Assembly: GCF_900106015.1 (NCBI RefSeq)
Contig: NZ_LT629797.1
Location: forward strand, 4,154,001-4,218,000
Length of the DNA stretch: 64,000 nucleotides
Reading direction: 5' to 3'
DNA from: Pseudomonas sihuiensis
GTDB lineage: Bacteria; Pseudomonadota; Gammaproteobacteria; Pseudomonadales; Pseudomonadaceae
Of the stretch, positions 28,439 through 39,346 are shown in pieces. Positions within the stretch are counted from its first letter, which is position 1. Each line of letters begins with the position of its first letter. The position numbers and the translations under genes were made by a program. Under the pieces are notes generated by a model. It made no database searches. It worked only from the letters and a program-made list of their open reading frames with translations, and had not been told where the DNA came from.

Positions 28439-28450
28439 CAAGATGGGGCG

Positions 28451-28957
28451 TCAGGCGCGCTGGCGATGCTGTTTTTCCAGCTTCTTCTTGATGCGGTCGC
28501 GCTTGAGGTTGGACAGGTAATCGACGAACAGCTTGCCGTTGAGGTGATCGCACTCGTGCTGGATGCACACGGCGAGCAAGCCTTCGGCGATCAGCTCGTA
28601 GGGCTGGCCATCGCGGTCCAGTGCCTTGATCTTGACCTTCTGTGGGCGGTCGACGTTCTCGTAGAAGCCGGGCACCGACAGGCAGCCTTCCTGGTACTGG
28701 TCCATCTCGTCGGTCAGCGACTCGAACTCGGGGTTGATGAACACCCGCGGTTCGGACTTGTCCTCGGACAGGTCCATGACCACCACGCGCTTGTGCACGT
28801 TGACCTGCGTCGCGGCCAGGCCGATACCCGGAGCGTCATACATGGTCTCGAACATGTCGTCGACCAGCTGACGGATCGAGTCGTCCACGACGTCCACCGG
28901 TTTGGCGATGGTACGCAGGCGTGGATCAGGAAATTCAAGGATATTCAGGATCGCCAT
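28451..28957 (-). CDS. def: peptide deformylase
   Basis: Def removes the formyl group from nascent proteins, using a metal at the active site. All three family motifs are present in the 168-residue protein: GIGLAATQ (44-51), EGCLS with Cys92, and QHECDH with His134, Glu135 and His138. It starts with ATG at 28957 and is divergent from the LysM gene. It is the first gene of the def-fmt-rsmB-trkA group. Confidence 0.97.
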   Translation of the reverse strand: MAILNILEFPDPRLRTIAKPVDVVDDSIRQLVDDMFETMYDAPGIGLAATQVNVHKRVVVMDLSEDKSEPRVFINPEFESLTDEMDQYQEGCLSVPGFYENVDRPQKVKIKALDRDGQPYELIAEGLLAVCIQHECDHLNGKLFVDYLSNLKRDRIKKKLEKQHRQRA

Positions 28958-29110
28958 ATGCGTTTGTGATGCACTTGTGGAATAAAGTCAAAATCCGCTG
29001 CTAAGATGATGAACAGCATTGAAAAACGGCTTCACGCCGCGTATTCAGCGGGTTTGGCACGCGGCGCTAGGGCGCTTCACGTGAAGGCACATAATAAAGG
29101 GATTCACCGT

Positions 29111-30148
29111 ATGAGGAAATCACTACTCGCCCTGCTCTTTGCAGCTGGCGGACTGGCCCTGACCAGCTTGGCTCAGGCCGAAGTGCAACTCAAGGACGGT
29201 CACCCGGACCGCTACACAGTGGTCAAGGGCGATACCCTCTGGGACATTTCCGGCAAGTTCCTGCGCCAGCCGTGGAAATGGCCGGAGATCTGGCACGCCA
29301 ACCCACAGGTCGCCAACCCGCACCTGATCTATCCCGGCGATACCCTCAACCTGGTCTACGTTGACGGTCAGCCGCGCCTGATGCTCAACCGCGGTGAGTC
29401 GCGCGGTACCATCAAGCTGTCGCCGCAGGTGCGCAGCACGCCAATGGCCGAAGCGATCCCGACTATCCCGCTGGAGGCGATCAACAGCTTCCTGCTGAGC
29501 AACCGTATCGTCGACACGCCGGAAGAATTCAACGGCAAGCCTTACGTCGTCGCCGGCAACGCCGAGCGCGTGGTCAGCGGCGCTGGCGATCGTGTCTACG
29601 CCCGTGGCGAGTTCGACGAACAGAACCCGATCTACGGCATCTTCCGTCAGGGCAAGACCTACGTGGACCCTGAGACTCAGGAATTCCTCGGTATCAACGC
29701 CGATGATGTCGGTTCTGGCGAGATCGTGGCCGAAGAAGGTGATGTCGGTACCCTGCTGCTGAAGCGCTCGACTCAGGAAGTACGCCTGGGAGATCGCCTG
29801 TTCCCCACCGAGGAGCGTGCGATCAACTCCACCTTCATGCCCAGCGAACCGATAACCGACATCGACGGCTTGATCCTCGATGTGCCGCGCGGCGTCAGCC
29901 AGATCGGCCAGTTCGACGTTGTCACCCTGAACAAGGGGCTGCGCGATGGCCTGGAAATCGGCAACGTGCTGGCGGTGTTCAAGACCGGCGAGACCGTACG
30001 TGACCGCGTTACCGGCGAAAACGTGAAGATCCCGGACGAGCGCTCCGGCTTGCTGATGGTGTTCCGCACCTATGACAAGCTCAGCTACGGTCTGGTACTG
30101 CAGGCCAGCCGTCAACTGGCGGTGATGGACAAGGTCCGCAACCCGTAA
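29111..30148 (+). CDS. LysM domain protein
   Basis: A secreted, peptidoglycan-binding protein of 345 aa. A signal peptide ends at AQAE near residue 23. One LysM domain follows (about 34-83, starting RYTVVKGDTLWDIS) and then a large uncharacterised C-terminal domain. I chose the ATG at 29111, which has AAGGGA at correct distance; the frame extends to 29006 but those residues do not form a signal peptide. It is conserved next to def and dprA in Pseudomonas (PA0020 type). A strong terminator follows the gene. Confidence 0.9.
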   Translation: MRKSLLALLFAAGGLALTSLAQAEVQLKDGHPDRYTVVKGDTLWDISGKFLRQPWKWPEIWHANPQVANPHLIYPGDTLNLVYVDGQPRLMLNRGESRGTIKLSPQVRSTPMAEAIPTIPLEAINSFLLSNRIVDTPEEFNGKPYVVAGNAERVVSGAGDRVYARGEFDEQNPIYGIFRQGKTYVDPETQEFLGINADDVGSGEIVAEEGDVGTLLLKRSTQEVRLGDRLFPTEERAINSTFMPSEPITDIDGLILDVPRGVSQIGQFDVVTLNKGLRDGLEIGNVLAVFKTGETVRDRVTGENVKIPDERSGLLMVFRTYDKLSYGLVLQASRQLAVMDKVRNP

Positions 30149-30154
30149 TGCCCA

Positions 30155-30185
30155 ACGAGCCCCGCACTAGCGGGGCTCGTGCTTT
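30155..30185 (+). terminator. terminator after the LysM gene
   Basis: ACGAGCCCCGC/GCGGGGCTCGT is an 11-bp perfect stem with an ACTA loop, followed by GCTTTCT. It lies before dprA. Confidence 0.88.
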
Positions 30186-30229
30186 CTGGCCGCCAGGATG
30201 GCGGTGCGACTTATCAGGGAAGAATCGCC

Positions 30230-31345
30230 ATGCCTGCATCCTCCTCGCTTTCCCCCGCCGTTTCTCCTGCCGAGCTCGAAGCCCGCTTGCGTCTGCATCT
30301 ATTGCCAGAGCTGGGGCCGCGGCGCTTTCGCAAACTCCTGAGCGCTTTCGATAGCGCCTCGGCTGCGCTCAGTGCGCCGGCCAGCGCCTGGCGTGCGTTG
30401 GGGTTGCCGGCTGCCTGCGCCGAGCCCCGGCGCAGTGCGGATATCCGCGAGCGAGCGGCTGCTGCCCTGCACTGGCTGGATCAGCCTGATCAGCATGTGG
30501 TGATGTGGGACGATCCAGCCTATCCGGCTCTGCTCGGCGAGCTGGCGGATGCGCCGCCGCTGTTGTTCGTGGCGGGCGATCCGGGTGTGCTGGAGGCGCC
30601 GCAACTGGCCATGGTCGGCAGTCGACGCGCCTCGCAGCCCGGCCTGGATAACGCGCGGGCCTTTGCCCGTAGCCTGGCGGGCGGTGGTTTCGTCATCACC
30701 AGCGGTCTGGCATTGGGGATCGATGGCGCCGCGCATCAGGGGGCGCTGGAGGGCGGCGGCAAAACGGTGGCCGTGCTGGGCACTGGCTTGCAGTGCCTGT
30801 ACCCGCGGCGGCATGTGGGGCTGGCGGCGCAGATCATCGAGCAAGGTGGCGCGCTGGTCTCAGAATTGCCTCTGGACTGTCCACCGCAGGCCAGTAATTT
30901 CCCGAGGCGCAACAGGATCATCAGTGGGTTGTCGCTGGGTGTACTGGTGGTCGAGGCCAGCCCTTCCAGTGGCTCACTGATCACCGCGCGCCTGGCCGCC
31001 GAGCAGGGGCGCGAGGTCTACGCCATTCCTGGCTCCATCCACCATCCCGGAGCGCGAGGCTGCCATCAACTGATTCGGGATGGCGCCACCCTGGTGGAAA
31101 GCATCGAGCATATCCTCGAAGCCCTGCATGGCTGGCAGACTCCAACCGCCGAACCTGTATCGGTGCCGCTTGCTAGCGTCGAGCATCCATTGCTGGTTTT
31201 GCTGCATGCCGCGCCGCACAGCACCGAGGCGCTGGTGCAGGCCAGCGGTTGGCCGCTGTCACAGGTGCTGGGAGCTTTGACCGAGTTGGAGCTCGATGGT
31301 CTGGTGTGTAACGAGGCCGGGCGTTGGCTGGCGCGCAATCGTTAA
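30230..31345 (+). CDS. dprA: DNA-processing protein DprA
   Basis: DprA binds incoming single-stranded DNA and loads RecA during natural transformation. The 371-residue protein has an N-terminal helical (SAM-like) part, a Rossmann core with the MVGSRRASQPG motif (about residue 125), and a C-terminal winged helix. I chose the ATG at 30230, with AGGGA upstream; the longer frame begins inside the LysM terminator. It stands before tsaC, as in many gammaproteobacteria. Competence in this strain cannot be inferred from this gene alone. Confidence 0.94.
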   Translation: MPASSSLSPAVSPAELEARLRLHLLPELGPRRFRKLLSAFDSASAALSAPASAWRALGLPAACAEPRRSADIRERAAAALHWLDQPDQHVVMWDDPAYPALLGELADAPPLLFVAGDPGVLEAPQLAMVGSRRASQPGLDNARAFARSLAGGGFVITSGLALGIDGAAHQGALEGGGKTVAVLGTGLQCLYPRRHVGLAAQIIEQGGALVSELPLDCPPQASNFPRRNRIISGLSLGVLVVEASPSSGSLITARLAAEQGREVYAIPGSIHHPGARGCHQLIRDGATLVESIEHILEALHGWQTPTAEPVSVPLASVEHPLLVLLHAAPHSTEALVQASGWPLSQVLGALTELELDGLVCNEAGRWLARNR

Positions 31346-31421
31346 CAGGCTGTTAAGGCCCGTGGCAGGCAACCATTGGCTTGGATAGACTGCCGCCCAT
31401 TGATTCCGCGGGAGACAGTCG

Positions 31422-31979
31422 ATGGCCAGCAACTGGCAGATACAGCAAACGGCGCGAGTGGTGCGTGAGGGGGGCGTGATCGCCTATCCGACCGAGGCGG
31501 TCTGGGGCCTGGGCTGCGATCCCTGGAATGAAGAGGCGGTGTATCGCCTGCTGGCGCTCAAGGAGCGGCCGATGCACAAGGGGCTGATCGTGGTGGCCGA
31601 CGACATCGAACAGTTCGACTTCCTGCTCGATGATCTGCCTGAGGTCTGGCAGGAGCGCCTGGCCGGCAGCTGGCCAGGTCCGAACACCTGGCTGGTGCCG
31701 CATCAGAATCGTCTGCCCGAGTGGGTCACAGGTCAGCACGATACCGTTGCCCTGCGCGTCAGTGACCATCCGCTGGTGCGTGCGCTGTGCCGCTACACCG
31801 GGCCGCTGATCTCCACCTCGGCCAACCCGGCGGGGCGCCCTTCAGCGCGTTCGCGTCTGCGCGTCGAGCAGTACTTCCCGGATGAACTGGACAAGGTGCT
31901 CGGCGGCGCCTTGGGTGGACGCAAGAATCCCAGTCTGATTCGTGACCTGCGTACGGGCGATGTAATTCGCCCGTCCTGA
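31422..31979 (+). CDS. tsaC: threonylcarbamoyl-AMP synthase
   Basis: TsaC (YrdC/Sua5 group) makes threonylcarbamoyl-AMP for the t6A37 modification of ANN-decoding tRNAs. The protein is 185 aa, the short TsaC form without a Sua5 extension. It shows the conserved [14 protein letters not shown] segment near residue 21 and STSANPAG near residue 132. The start ATG follows a GGGAGA ribosome-binding site. A palindromic repeat follows the stop. Confidence 0.95.
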   Translation: MASNWQIQQTARVVREGGVIAYPTEAVWGLGCDPWNEEAVYRLLALKERPMHKGLIVVADDIEQFDFLLDDLPEVWQERLAGSWPGPNTWLVPHQNRLPEWVTGQHDTVALRVSDHPLVRALCRYTGPLISTSANPAGRPSARSRLRVEQYFPDELDKVLGGALGGRKNPSLIRDLRTGDVIRPS

Positions 31980-31990
31980 CTGGCCAATGC

Positions 31991-32038
31991 TCGCGGCTAA
32001 AGCCCCTCCCACGATCGTGGGAGGGGCTTTAGCCGCGA
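31991..32038. repeat. 48-bp perfect palindrome between tsaC and qor
   Basis: TCGCGGCTAAAGCCCCTCCC is followed without a spacer (through ACGATCGT) by its exact reverse complement: 24 bp on each side. It lies in a convergent gap and probably terminates both transcripts. It is related to the GTGGGAGGGGC repeats at 24199. Confidence 0.9.
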
Positions 32039-32043
32039 CTGTT

Positions 32044-33021
32044 TTACGGCATCAAAATGGTCGAGCCGGTGGTCTGCCTTGAGCTCAGCGCATCCTGTGC
32101 GGCGGCGGCGTCCTTGAGCGCGTAGCGGTTGCTGATTTCCACCTGCAGCTTGCCGCTGGCGATCATGCCGAACAGGTCGTCGGCCATGGCCTGCAGGCGT
32201 TGCGCGCTGGTGGCGTAGCCGGCCAGGGTCGGGCGGGTGACGTACAGCGAGCCCTTCTGCGCGAGGATGCCCAGGTTGACGCCGGTTACCGCGCCCGAGG
32301 CATTGCCAAAGCTGACCAGCAGGCCGCGCGGTGCCACGCAGTCCAGCGAGGTTTCCCAGGTGTCCTTGCCGACGCCGTCGTAGACCACCGGGCACTTGGC
32401 GCCGTCGGTCAGTTCCAGTACGCGCTGCACGACGTTTTCATGGCTGTAGTCGATGGTCGCCCAGGCACCCTGTTCCTTGGCCCGCGCCGCTTTCTCGGCC
32501 GAGCTGACGGTGCCGATCAACTTCACACCCAGCGCTCTGGCCCATTGGCAGGCAAAGGAGCCGACACCGCCGGCCGCAGCGTGGAACAGGATGGTCTCGC
32601 CACCCTTGAGCTCATAGGTCTGGCGCAACAGGTACTGCACGGTCAGACCCTTGAGCATCACCGCAGCGGCCTGCTCGAAGCTGATGTTGTCCGGCAGTTT
32701 CACCAACTTGTCGGCGGGCAGCACGTGCAGTTCGCTGTAGGCGCCGAGCGGGCCGGTGGCGTAGGCGACGCGGTCACCGACTTTGAGGCCTTCGACCTCG
32801 CTGCCAATCGCCTCGACCACGCCGGCACCTTCGGTGCCCAGGCTCGACGGCAGCGCGGGCGGCTGATAGAGGCCGCTGCGGAAGTAGGTGTCGATGAAGT
32901 TCAGGCCGATGGCCCGGTTGGCCACGCGCACCTCGCGCGGGCCAGGTGCTGCCGGCTGGTAGTCACGGTACTGCAGCACGTCGCTGCCGCCGTGCTGGCT
33001 GAACTCGATACGCTTGGCCAT
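32044..33021 (-). CDS. qor: NADPH:quinone oxidoreductase
   Basis: A zinc-free medium-chain dehydrogenase of the quinone oxidoreductase type (325 aa). It shows the GroES-like N-terminal domain with GLNFIDTYFRSGLY (about residue 40) and a Rossmann motif HAAAGGVGSFACQWA near residue 145. It reduces quinones with NADPH. I chose the ATG at 33021, which has AAGGA upstream; the frame continues upstream through hemF antisense only. It is convergent with tsaC and divergent from hemF. Confidence 0.93.
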   Translation of the reverse strand: MAKRIEFSQHGGSDVLQYRDYQPAAPGPREVRVANRAIGLNFIDTYFRSGLYQPPALPSSLGTEGAGVVEAIGSEVEGLKVGDRVAYATGPLGAYSELHVLPADKLVKLPDNISFEQAAAVMLKGLTVQYLLRQTYELKGGETILFHAAAGGVGSFACQWARALGVKLIGTVSSAEKAARAKEQGAWATIDYSHENVVQRVLELTDGAKCPVVYDGVGKDTWETSLDCVAPRGLLVSFGNASGAVTGVNLGILAQKGSLYVTRPTLAGYATSAQRLQAMADDLFGMIASGKLQVEISNRYALKDAAAAQDALSSRQTTGSTILMP

Positions 33022-33039
33022 CTCGGATTCCTTGTCTGA

Positions 33040-34086
<1,047 letters not shown>

Positions 34087-34090
34087 TCCT

Positions 34091-34148
34091 GTAGCCCGGA
34101 TGCAATCCGGGACAGTTTATAGGCCGCCCCGGATTTCATCCGGGCTAC
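34091..34148. repeat. dispersed inverted repeat (GTAGCCCGGATGCAATCCGG family)
   Basis: GTAGCCCGGATGCAATCCGG is mirrored by a CCGGATTTCATCCGGGCTAC arm. It begins 5 bp after hemF. Confidence 0.88.
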
Positions 34149-34167
34149 GAACTGGCGCCATTTTCCC

Positions 34168-34228
34168 GTAGGAGACCGCTTGCGGGTGATCTGGCCCAGA
34201 GCGAATCGCCAGCAAGCTGGCTCCTACA
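34168..34228. repeat. REP-type inverted repeat before aroE
   Basis: GTAGGAGACCGCTTGCGGGT is mirrored imperfectly by GCCAGCAAGCTGGCTCCTAC. It lies between hemF and aroE and ends 15 bp before the aroE start. Confidence 0.8.
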
Positions 34229-34243
34229 CAAACAGGACTTTCC

Positions 34244-35065
34244 ATGGACCGCTACTGCGTCTTCGGCAACCCCATCGGCCACAGCAAATCGCCGCTGATC
34301 CACCGTCTGTTCGCCGAGCAAACCGGCCAGGCGCTGACCTACGATGCACGCCTGGCGCCGCTGGATGACTTCGTTGGCGATGCCCGCGCCTTCTTCGCCG
34401 AAGGCCAAGGTGGCAACGTCACCGTACCGTTCAAGGAAGAGGCCTTTCGCCTGGCCGACGAGCTGACCGAGCGTGCGCGTCGCGCCGGCGCGGTGAATAC
34501 CCTGAAGAAACTGGCCGACGGCCGCCTGCTGGGCGACAACACCGACGGTGCCGGCCTGACTCGTGATCTGCAGGACAACGCTGGCTTCAGCCTGGCCGGC
34601 AAGCGCATCCTCGTGCTGGGTGCCGGCGGTGCCGTGCGCGGTGTGCTCGAACCCTTCCTGGCGCAGAAGCCGGCCGTGCTGGTGATCGCCAACCGTACCG
34701 TGGCCAAGGCCGAACAACTGGTGCGTGAATTCGCCGATCTCGGTCCGCTGGTCGCCGCTGGCTTCGACTGGATCGATGCGCCGGTGGACCTGATCGTCAA
34801 CGGTACTTCCGCCAGCCTCGGTGGTGAGCTGCCGCCGATCGCGCCGAGCCTGATCCAGCCTGGTCATACCGTCTGCTACGACATGATGTACGGCCGTGAG
34901 GCGACCGCCTTCAACCGCTGGGCAGCCGAGCAGGGCGCGGCGCGCTGCCTGGACGGGCTGGGCATGCTGGTCGAGCAGGCGGCCGAGGCGTTCGAGCTGT
35001 GGCGTGGCGTGCGTCCGGACACCGCGCCGGTGCTGGCTGAGCTGCGCCGTCAACTGGCGGGCTGA
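34244..35065 (+). CDS. aroE: shikimate dehydrogenase
   Basis: AroE reduces 3-dehydroshikimate with NADPH in chorismate synthesis. The 273-residue protein has the shikimate-binding NPIGHSKSP segment (residues 9-17), catalytic Lys64 in TVPFKEE and Asp101 in GDNTDGAG. An NADP-binding GAGGAVRGV loop follows near residue 126. A REP ends 15 bp before the start, leaving little room for a promoter, so it may depend on hemF read-through. Confidence 0.96.
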   Translation: MDRYCVFGNPIGHSKSPLIHRLFAEQTGQALTYDARLAPLDDFVGDARAFFAEGQGGNVTVPFKEEAFRLADELTERARRAGAVNTLKKLADGRLLGDNTDGAGLTRDLQDNAGFSLAGKRILVLGAGGAVRGVLEPFLAQKPAVLVIANRTVAKAEQLVREFADLGPLVAAGFDWIDAPVDLIVNGTSASLGGELPPIAPSLIQPGHTVCYDMMYGREATAFNRWAAEQGAARCLDGLGMLVEQAAEAFELWRGVRPDTAPVLAELRRQLAG

Positions 35066-35124
35066 ACCTCAGCGTTCCCTGCGCCGCCAGGTGGGGTGCG
35101 CCGCGCGCACCGCCCGTATCTCAC

Positions 35125-36696
35125 TCAATCCTCGAACAACACCGGGCAGCGCTCGGCGCCTTCGAGCTTGAGAATTTCCTCCACCACTGGCGGCCGTGCC
35201 TGACGCATTACCAGGCTGCGTTTCAGCGCCTGCAGGCGGCGTGCCTCCTGATGCAGCATCTCCACGCCGGCATAGTCGATGAAGTTGATGTGCCGCGCGT
35301 CGATCACCAGGCGCTGCCCGCGGCTGCGCTGCAGCAACTGCTGAATGTACTGGCAGGCGCCGAAGAAGATCGAGCCCTCGATGCGCAGCACCTCGTCTTC
35401 GCCGTCCTGCCATAGGCGCACGCGCGGCTGCGAGGTGCGCTTGAGGTAGAAGAACAACGAGGCCAACACGCCGGCGTAGATCGCCGTCTGCAGCTCCAGC
35501 ACCAGGGTGGCGGCGAAGGTCAGCAGCATCACCATGAACTCGGAGCGGCTGACTCGACGTAGTGCACGGATCGCCGGCAGATCCACCAGGCCCCAGCAGA
35601 TCAGCAGGATGCCGGCCGCCATCACCGGCAGCGGGATATGCGTCAGCAGCGCTGCGCCGAACACCGCGAACAGCGCCACCAGCAGCGCCGAGAACACCCC
35701 GGCCAACGGCGTACGCGCGCCAGCCTGCAGGTTCAGCGCCGAGCGGGTGAAGGAGCCGGCCGACAGCGAGGCGGAGAACCACGGCCCGAGCATGTTCGAC
35801 AGGCCCTGGGCGCGCACCTCCTGGTTGGCGTCGAGGAACTGGTGCGATTTCACCGCCAGCGCACGAGCGATGGACAGGCTGGTGACCAGCCCGAGCATGC
35901 CGCAGGCCACCGCTGCCGGTAGCAGGCGCAGCACGTCGTCGAGGTCGAAACTCAGCGCAGTCAGCGGTGGCAGGCCGCTGGTGAATGGTGCGACCAGGGC
36001 AATGTCAGCGGTGAAGCGCGCAGGCAGCAACCAGGCCAGCAGGCTGCCGCAGACCAGGCCGATCAGCAACGCAGGTGCCTTGGGCCAGAGCTTGCGCACG
36101 GCTACGCTGAGCAGCAGGGTGAAGGCCGCCAGGGCCAGACTCGGCCAGTGCGCCTCGGGCAGGTGCTGGCCGATCTGCAGCAGGCTGGTCAGGGCCGTGG
36201 GTTGGTTGGCGACCTCGACGCCGAGCAGATTGGGCATCTGCCCGATGGCGATCACCAGCGCCGCGCCGAGGGTGAAGCCGAGCACCACCGACTGCGAGAC
36301 GAAGTTCACCAGGGCGCCGAAGCGCAGCATACCTAGCAGCCACTGGAACAGCCCGGCGAGAAAGGTCAGCAGCAGGATCAGGGCGATGAATTCGTCGCTG
36401 CCGATGCGCGCCATGGGGCTGACGCTGGTGAACAGGACGATGGAGATCGCGGCGGTCGGCCCGCAGATCAGGTGCCAGGACGAGCCCCACAGACAGGCGA
36501 TGATCACCGGCACGATGGCGGCGTACAGGCCGTATTCGGCGGGCAGGCCGGCAATCAGCGCGTAGGCCAGCGATTGCGGCAGGGCCAGGATGGCGCCGGT
36601 CAGGCCCACCAGCAGATCGTTGCCGAGGGTCTTGCGGCTGATGCCAGGCAACCAGCGGAGAAACGGCAGCAGGGTCTGTCGGTCAGGTAGGCGCAT
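35125..36696 (-). CDS. SulP-family anion (sulfate) transporter
   Basis: A 523-residue SulP carrier with about ten or more hydrophobic helices. The conserved SLAYALIAGLPAEYGLY segment lies near residue 43, and a C-terminal STAS domain starts around residue 415 (DARHINFIDYAGVEMLH). It follows choX by 58 bp and betC in the same direction. It may therefore handle the sulfate freed from choline-O-sulfate or take up the ester, though direction and substrate are inferred. It is convergent with aroE. Confidence 0.9.
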   Translation of the reverse strand: MRLPDRQTLLPFLRWLPGISRKTLGNDLLVGLTGAILALPQSLAYALIAGLPAEYGLYAAIVPVIIACLWGSSWHLICGPTAAISIVLFTSVSPMARIGSDEFIALILLLTFLAGLFQWLLGMLRFGALVNFVSQSVVLGFTLGAALVIAIGQMPNLLGVEVANQPTALTSLLQIGQHLPEAHWPSLALAAFTLLLSVAVRKLWPKAPALLIGLVCGSLLAWLLPARFTADIALVAPFTSGLPPLTALSFDLDDVLRLLPAAVACGMLGLVTSLSIARALAVKSHQFLDANQEVRAQGLSNMLGPWFSASLSAGSFTRSALNLQAGARTPLAGVFSALLVALFAVFGAALLTHIPLPVMAAGILLICWGLVDLPAIRALRRVSRSEFMVMLLTFAATLVLELQTAIYAGVLASLFFYLKRTSQPRVRLWQDGEDEVLRIEGSIFFGACQYIQQLLQRSRGQRLVIDARHINFIDYAGVEMLHQEARRLQALKRSLVMRQARPPVVEEILKLEGAERCPVLFED

Positions 36697-36754
36697 GATT
36701 CGGGTCGAGGGTGGGCCGCAGGCGACTCCACCCTACTCACTTGCCGCGGTTAAT

Positions 36755-37675
36755 TCAAAGCCGCGCCTTCACAGCGGCCAGACCGTCGCCACCGTCGCGG
36801 GTAGTGACGCCCTGCAGCCAGCCATCGAGTACCTGCGGGTTGGCCTGGAGCCAGGCCTTGATCGCGGCGTCGTTGCTGGCCTGTTTGCTCAGCACCTGAT
36901 CCATGATGCTGTTCTCCATCTCCTGGGTGAAAGTCAGGTTGCTCAGCAGCTTGCCGACGTTGGGGCACTGCGCGGCGTAGCCCTTGCGCGCCAGGGTGTT
37001 GACCTGGCCGCTGTCGCCGAAATACTTCTCGCCGCCTTTCAGGTACTTCATGTCGTACTGCACGTTCATCGGGTGTGGCGTCCAGCCGAGGAACACCACG
37101 AACTGGTCGCGTTTCACCGCGCGGCCGACCTGCACCAGCATCGCCTGTTCGCTGGACTCCACCAGCGTCCAGTCGCCCAGGCCGAATTCGTCGGCGGCGA
37201 TCATCTGCCTGATCGACTCGTTGGCGGGTGAGCCGGAGGCGATGCCGTAGAGTTTCTTGCCGAACTTGTCGGCGTGCTTGTCGAGGTCGGCGAAGGTCTT
37301 CACCCCGGCCTCATAGGCATAGGTTGGTACGGCCAGTGTGTACTCGGTGCCTTCGAGGTTCTGCGCCAGCTTGTCCACTTCGCCGCTGGCGGCGAACTTG
37401 TCGTAATTGCTCTGCTGCGCCGGCATCCAGTTGCCGAGGAATACATCGACCTGGCCCTTCTGCAGGCCGGCGAAGATGATCGGCACGGCCAGGGTCTGGG
37501 TTTGCGCCTTGTAGCCCAGGCCGTCGAGCAGGAAGCTGGCGATGCCGTTGGTCACGGCGATGTCGCTCCAGCCCGGGTCACCCAGCTTGACCGTGGCACA
37601 GGCGGCGTCCTCGGCCCAGACGTCGCCGGCGCTGGTGAGCGCTGCCGCGAGTAACAGCACACTGAATCGGTTCAT
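36755..37675 (-). CDS. choline-type ABC substrate-binding protein (ChoX family)
   Basis: A 306-residue periplasmic protein with a signal peptide (cleavage near VWAEDA, about residue 21) and an OpuAC-type quaternary-amine binding fold. Conserved stretches include DPGWSDIAVTN and VVFLGWTPHPMN. It follows betC by 49 bp. No ABC permease or ATPase is linked. In Pseudomonas several such binding proteins share one core transporter (CbcWV), so this may be an accessory receptor for choline or its sulfate ester. Confidence 0.88.
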   Translation of the reverse strand: MNRFSVLLLAAALTSAGDVWAEDAACATVKLGDPGWSDIAVTNGIASFLLDGLGYKAQTQTLAVPIIFAGLQKGQVDVFLGNWMPAQQSNYDKFAASGEVDKLAQNLEGTEYTLAVPTYAYEAGVKTFADLDKHADKFGKKLYGIASGSPANESIRQMIAADEFGLGDWTLVESSEQAMLVQVGRAVKRDQFVVFLGWTPHPMNVQYDMKYLKGGEKYFGDSGQVNTLARKGYAAQCPNVGKLLSNLTFTQEMENSIMDQVLSKQASNDAAIKAWLQANPQVLDGWLQGVTTRDGGDGLAAVKARL

Positions 37676-37724
37676 GGCGTCTCTCCTTTTTTCTTCTGGT
37701 TTGGGGGCGGCAGTGGGAAAAGGT

Positions 37725-39233
37725 TCATACCTGGGGAAAACGGGCGCGGCGTTCCAGGTCGTCGAGATCGATATGGTTGCGCATGTACTGTTGGCTGGCG
37801 TCGACCCAGGGCTGGTGATCCCAACTGGTCAGCTTGCCCTGGCTCAGTGCTTCGGCCACCAGGCGGCGACGGCGCTGGCTGGCCAGGGTGGCGGCGTGGA
37901 TGGCCGGAATATCCCAGCGCTCGCGGGCCTCGGCCAGGAAGCCGGCGAGGATGCCCTTGTGCTCGCCGCACTCGGCCAGGTTCTGACGCTCGAGCGGGTC
38001 ATTGTCCAGGTTGAATAGCAGCAGCGGGTCCTGTTCGGAATAGACGAACTTCCATGGCCCGCGGCGAATCATCATCAGCGGGCTGACCGTGCCTTCGGCC
38101 ATGTATTCGCCGAGTACTTCGTCGTGGCCACCCTTGCCTTGCAGGTGCGGTAGCAGCGAGTGACCCTCCAGCTCCAGGCCCTGCTCGACCTGGCCGCCGG
38201 CCAGTTCCACCAGCGTTGGCAGCAGATCGAGAGTGGAGACCGACTGGCTGACCCGGCGCGCGGCGAAGCACTGCGGTGCATGCACCAGCAACGGCACGCG
38301 GGCGGACATTTCGAACCAGTGCATCTTGTACCAGAGGCCGCGCTCGCCAAGCATGTCGCCGTGGTCACCGGAGAAGACGATCAGGGTGTCCTCGGCCAGG
38401 CCGCATTCTTCAAGTGTCTTCAGCAGCTTGCCGATGTTGTCGTCGATATAGCTGCAGGCGCCGAAGTAGGCGCGGCGGGCGTCGCGGATCTTGTCCTCGG
38501 GCAGCGGTTTGTCCCACAGGTCGATGACCTTGAGCAGACGCTGCGAGTGCGGGTCCTGTTCGGTCTGCTCGATGTGCTGGCGCGGCATGGGAATGTCCAC
38601 GCCCTCGTAGCGATCCCAGTATTCGCGGGGGATGGTGTAGGGGTCATGCGGGTGGGTCATCGACACGGTCAGGCAGAACGGCTGATCCGGGGTCATGCGC
38701 ACGTGGTCGTAGAGGTACTGGCGGGCCTTGAACACCACCTCCTCGTCGAAATCCAGCTGGTTGCTGCGCACGCAGGGGCCGGCCTGCAGCACCGAGGACA
38801 TGTTGTGGTACCAACTGGCGCGCACGTCCGGCTCGTCCCAGTTCACCGCCCAGCCGTAGTCGGCGGGATAGATGTCGCTGGTCAGGCGCTCCTCGTAACC
38901 GTGCAACTGGTCCGGGCCGCAGAAGTGCATCTTGCCCGATAGCGCAGTGCGGTAGCCGAGGCGGCGCAGGTAATGGGCGTAAGTCGGCACATCGGCGGGG
39001 AAATCGGCGGCATTGTCATAGGCGCCGATCTTCGATGGCAGCCGCCCGCTGACCAGGGTGAAGCGCGACGGCGCGCAGAGCGGGCTGTTGCAGTAGGCCG
39101 AGTCGAACACCACGGCCTGCTCGGCCAGCTTCATCAGGTTGGGCATCTGCACCGGCGAGGCGGCGTCGTGCAGCGGCAGGATCGGCGCGGCCATCTGGTC
39201 GGCCATGATGAAGAGGATATTCGGGCGCTTCAT
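37725..39233 (-). CDS. betC: choline-sulfatase
   Basis: BetC hydrolyses choline-O-sulfate to choline and sulfate in the cytosol. The 502-residue sulfatase carries the formylglycine motif CAPSR with Cys53 and a metal-binding FIMADQM segment at the N-terminus; metal-site residues follow in VFSGDHGD, near residue 290. No signal peptide is visible, as expected. It is first in a betC-choX-sulP operon and is divergent from its probable LysR regulator. An S-class marker (CxPSR with Cys) is intact. Confidence 0.94.
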   Translation of the reverse strand: MKRPNILFIMADQMAAPILPLHDAASPVQMPNLMKLAEQAVVFDSAYCNSPLCAPSRFTLVSGRLPSKIGAYDNAADFPADVPTYAHYLRRLGYRTALSGKMHFCGPDQLHGYEERLTSDIYPADYGWAVNWDEPDVRASWYHNMSSVLQAGPCVRSNQLDFDEEVVFKARQYLYDHVRMTPDQPFCLTVSMTHPHDPYTIPREYWDRYEGVDIPMPRQHIEQTEQDPHSQRLLKVIDLWDKPLPEDKIRDARRAYFGACSYIDDNIGKLLKTLEECGLAEDTLIVFSGDHGDMLGERGLWYKMHWFEMSARVPLLVHAPQCFAARRVSQSVSTLDLLPTLVELAGGQVEQGLELEGHSLLPHLQGKGGHDEVLGEYMAEGTVSPLMMIRRGPWKFVYSEQDPLLLFNLDNDPLERQNLAECGEHKGILAGFLAEARERWDIPAIHAATLASQRRRRLVAEALSQGKLTSWDHQPWVDASQQYMRNHIDLDDLERRARFPQV

Positions 39234-39346
39234 GGTGGCGGCTATTCCATACTATTGGTTTATGCGACAGTGCTGGCTCCATGATTCCGGTAGAACGGCA
39301 GCAGGGTAAACCCGGCTGTGAAACATGCCTCGGATAAGCAGAGCTT

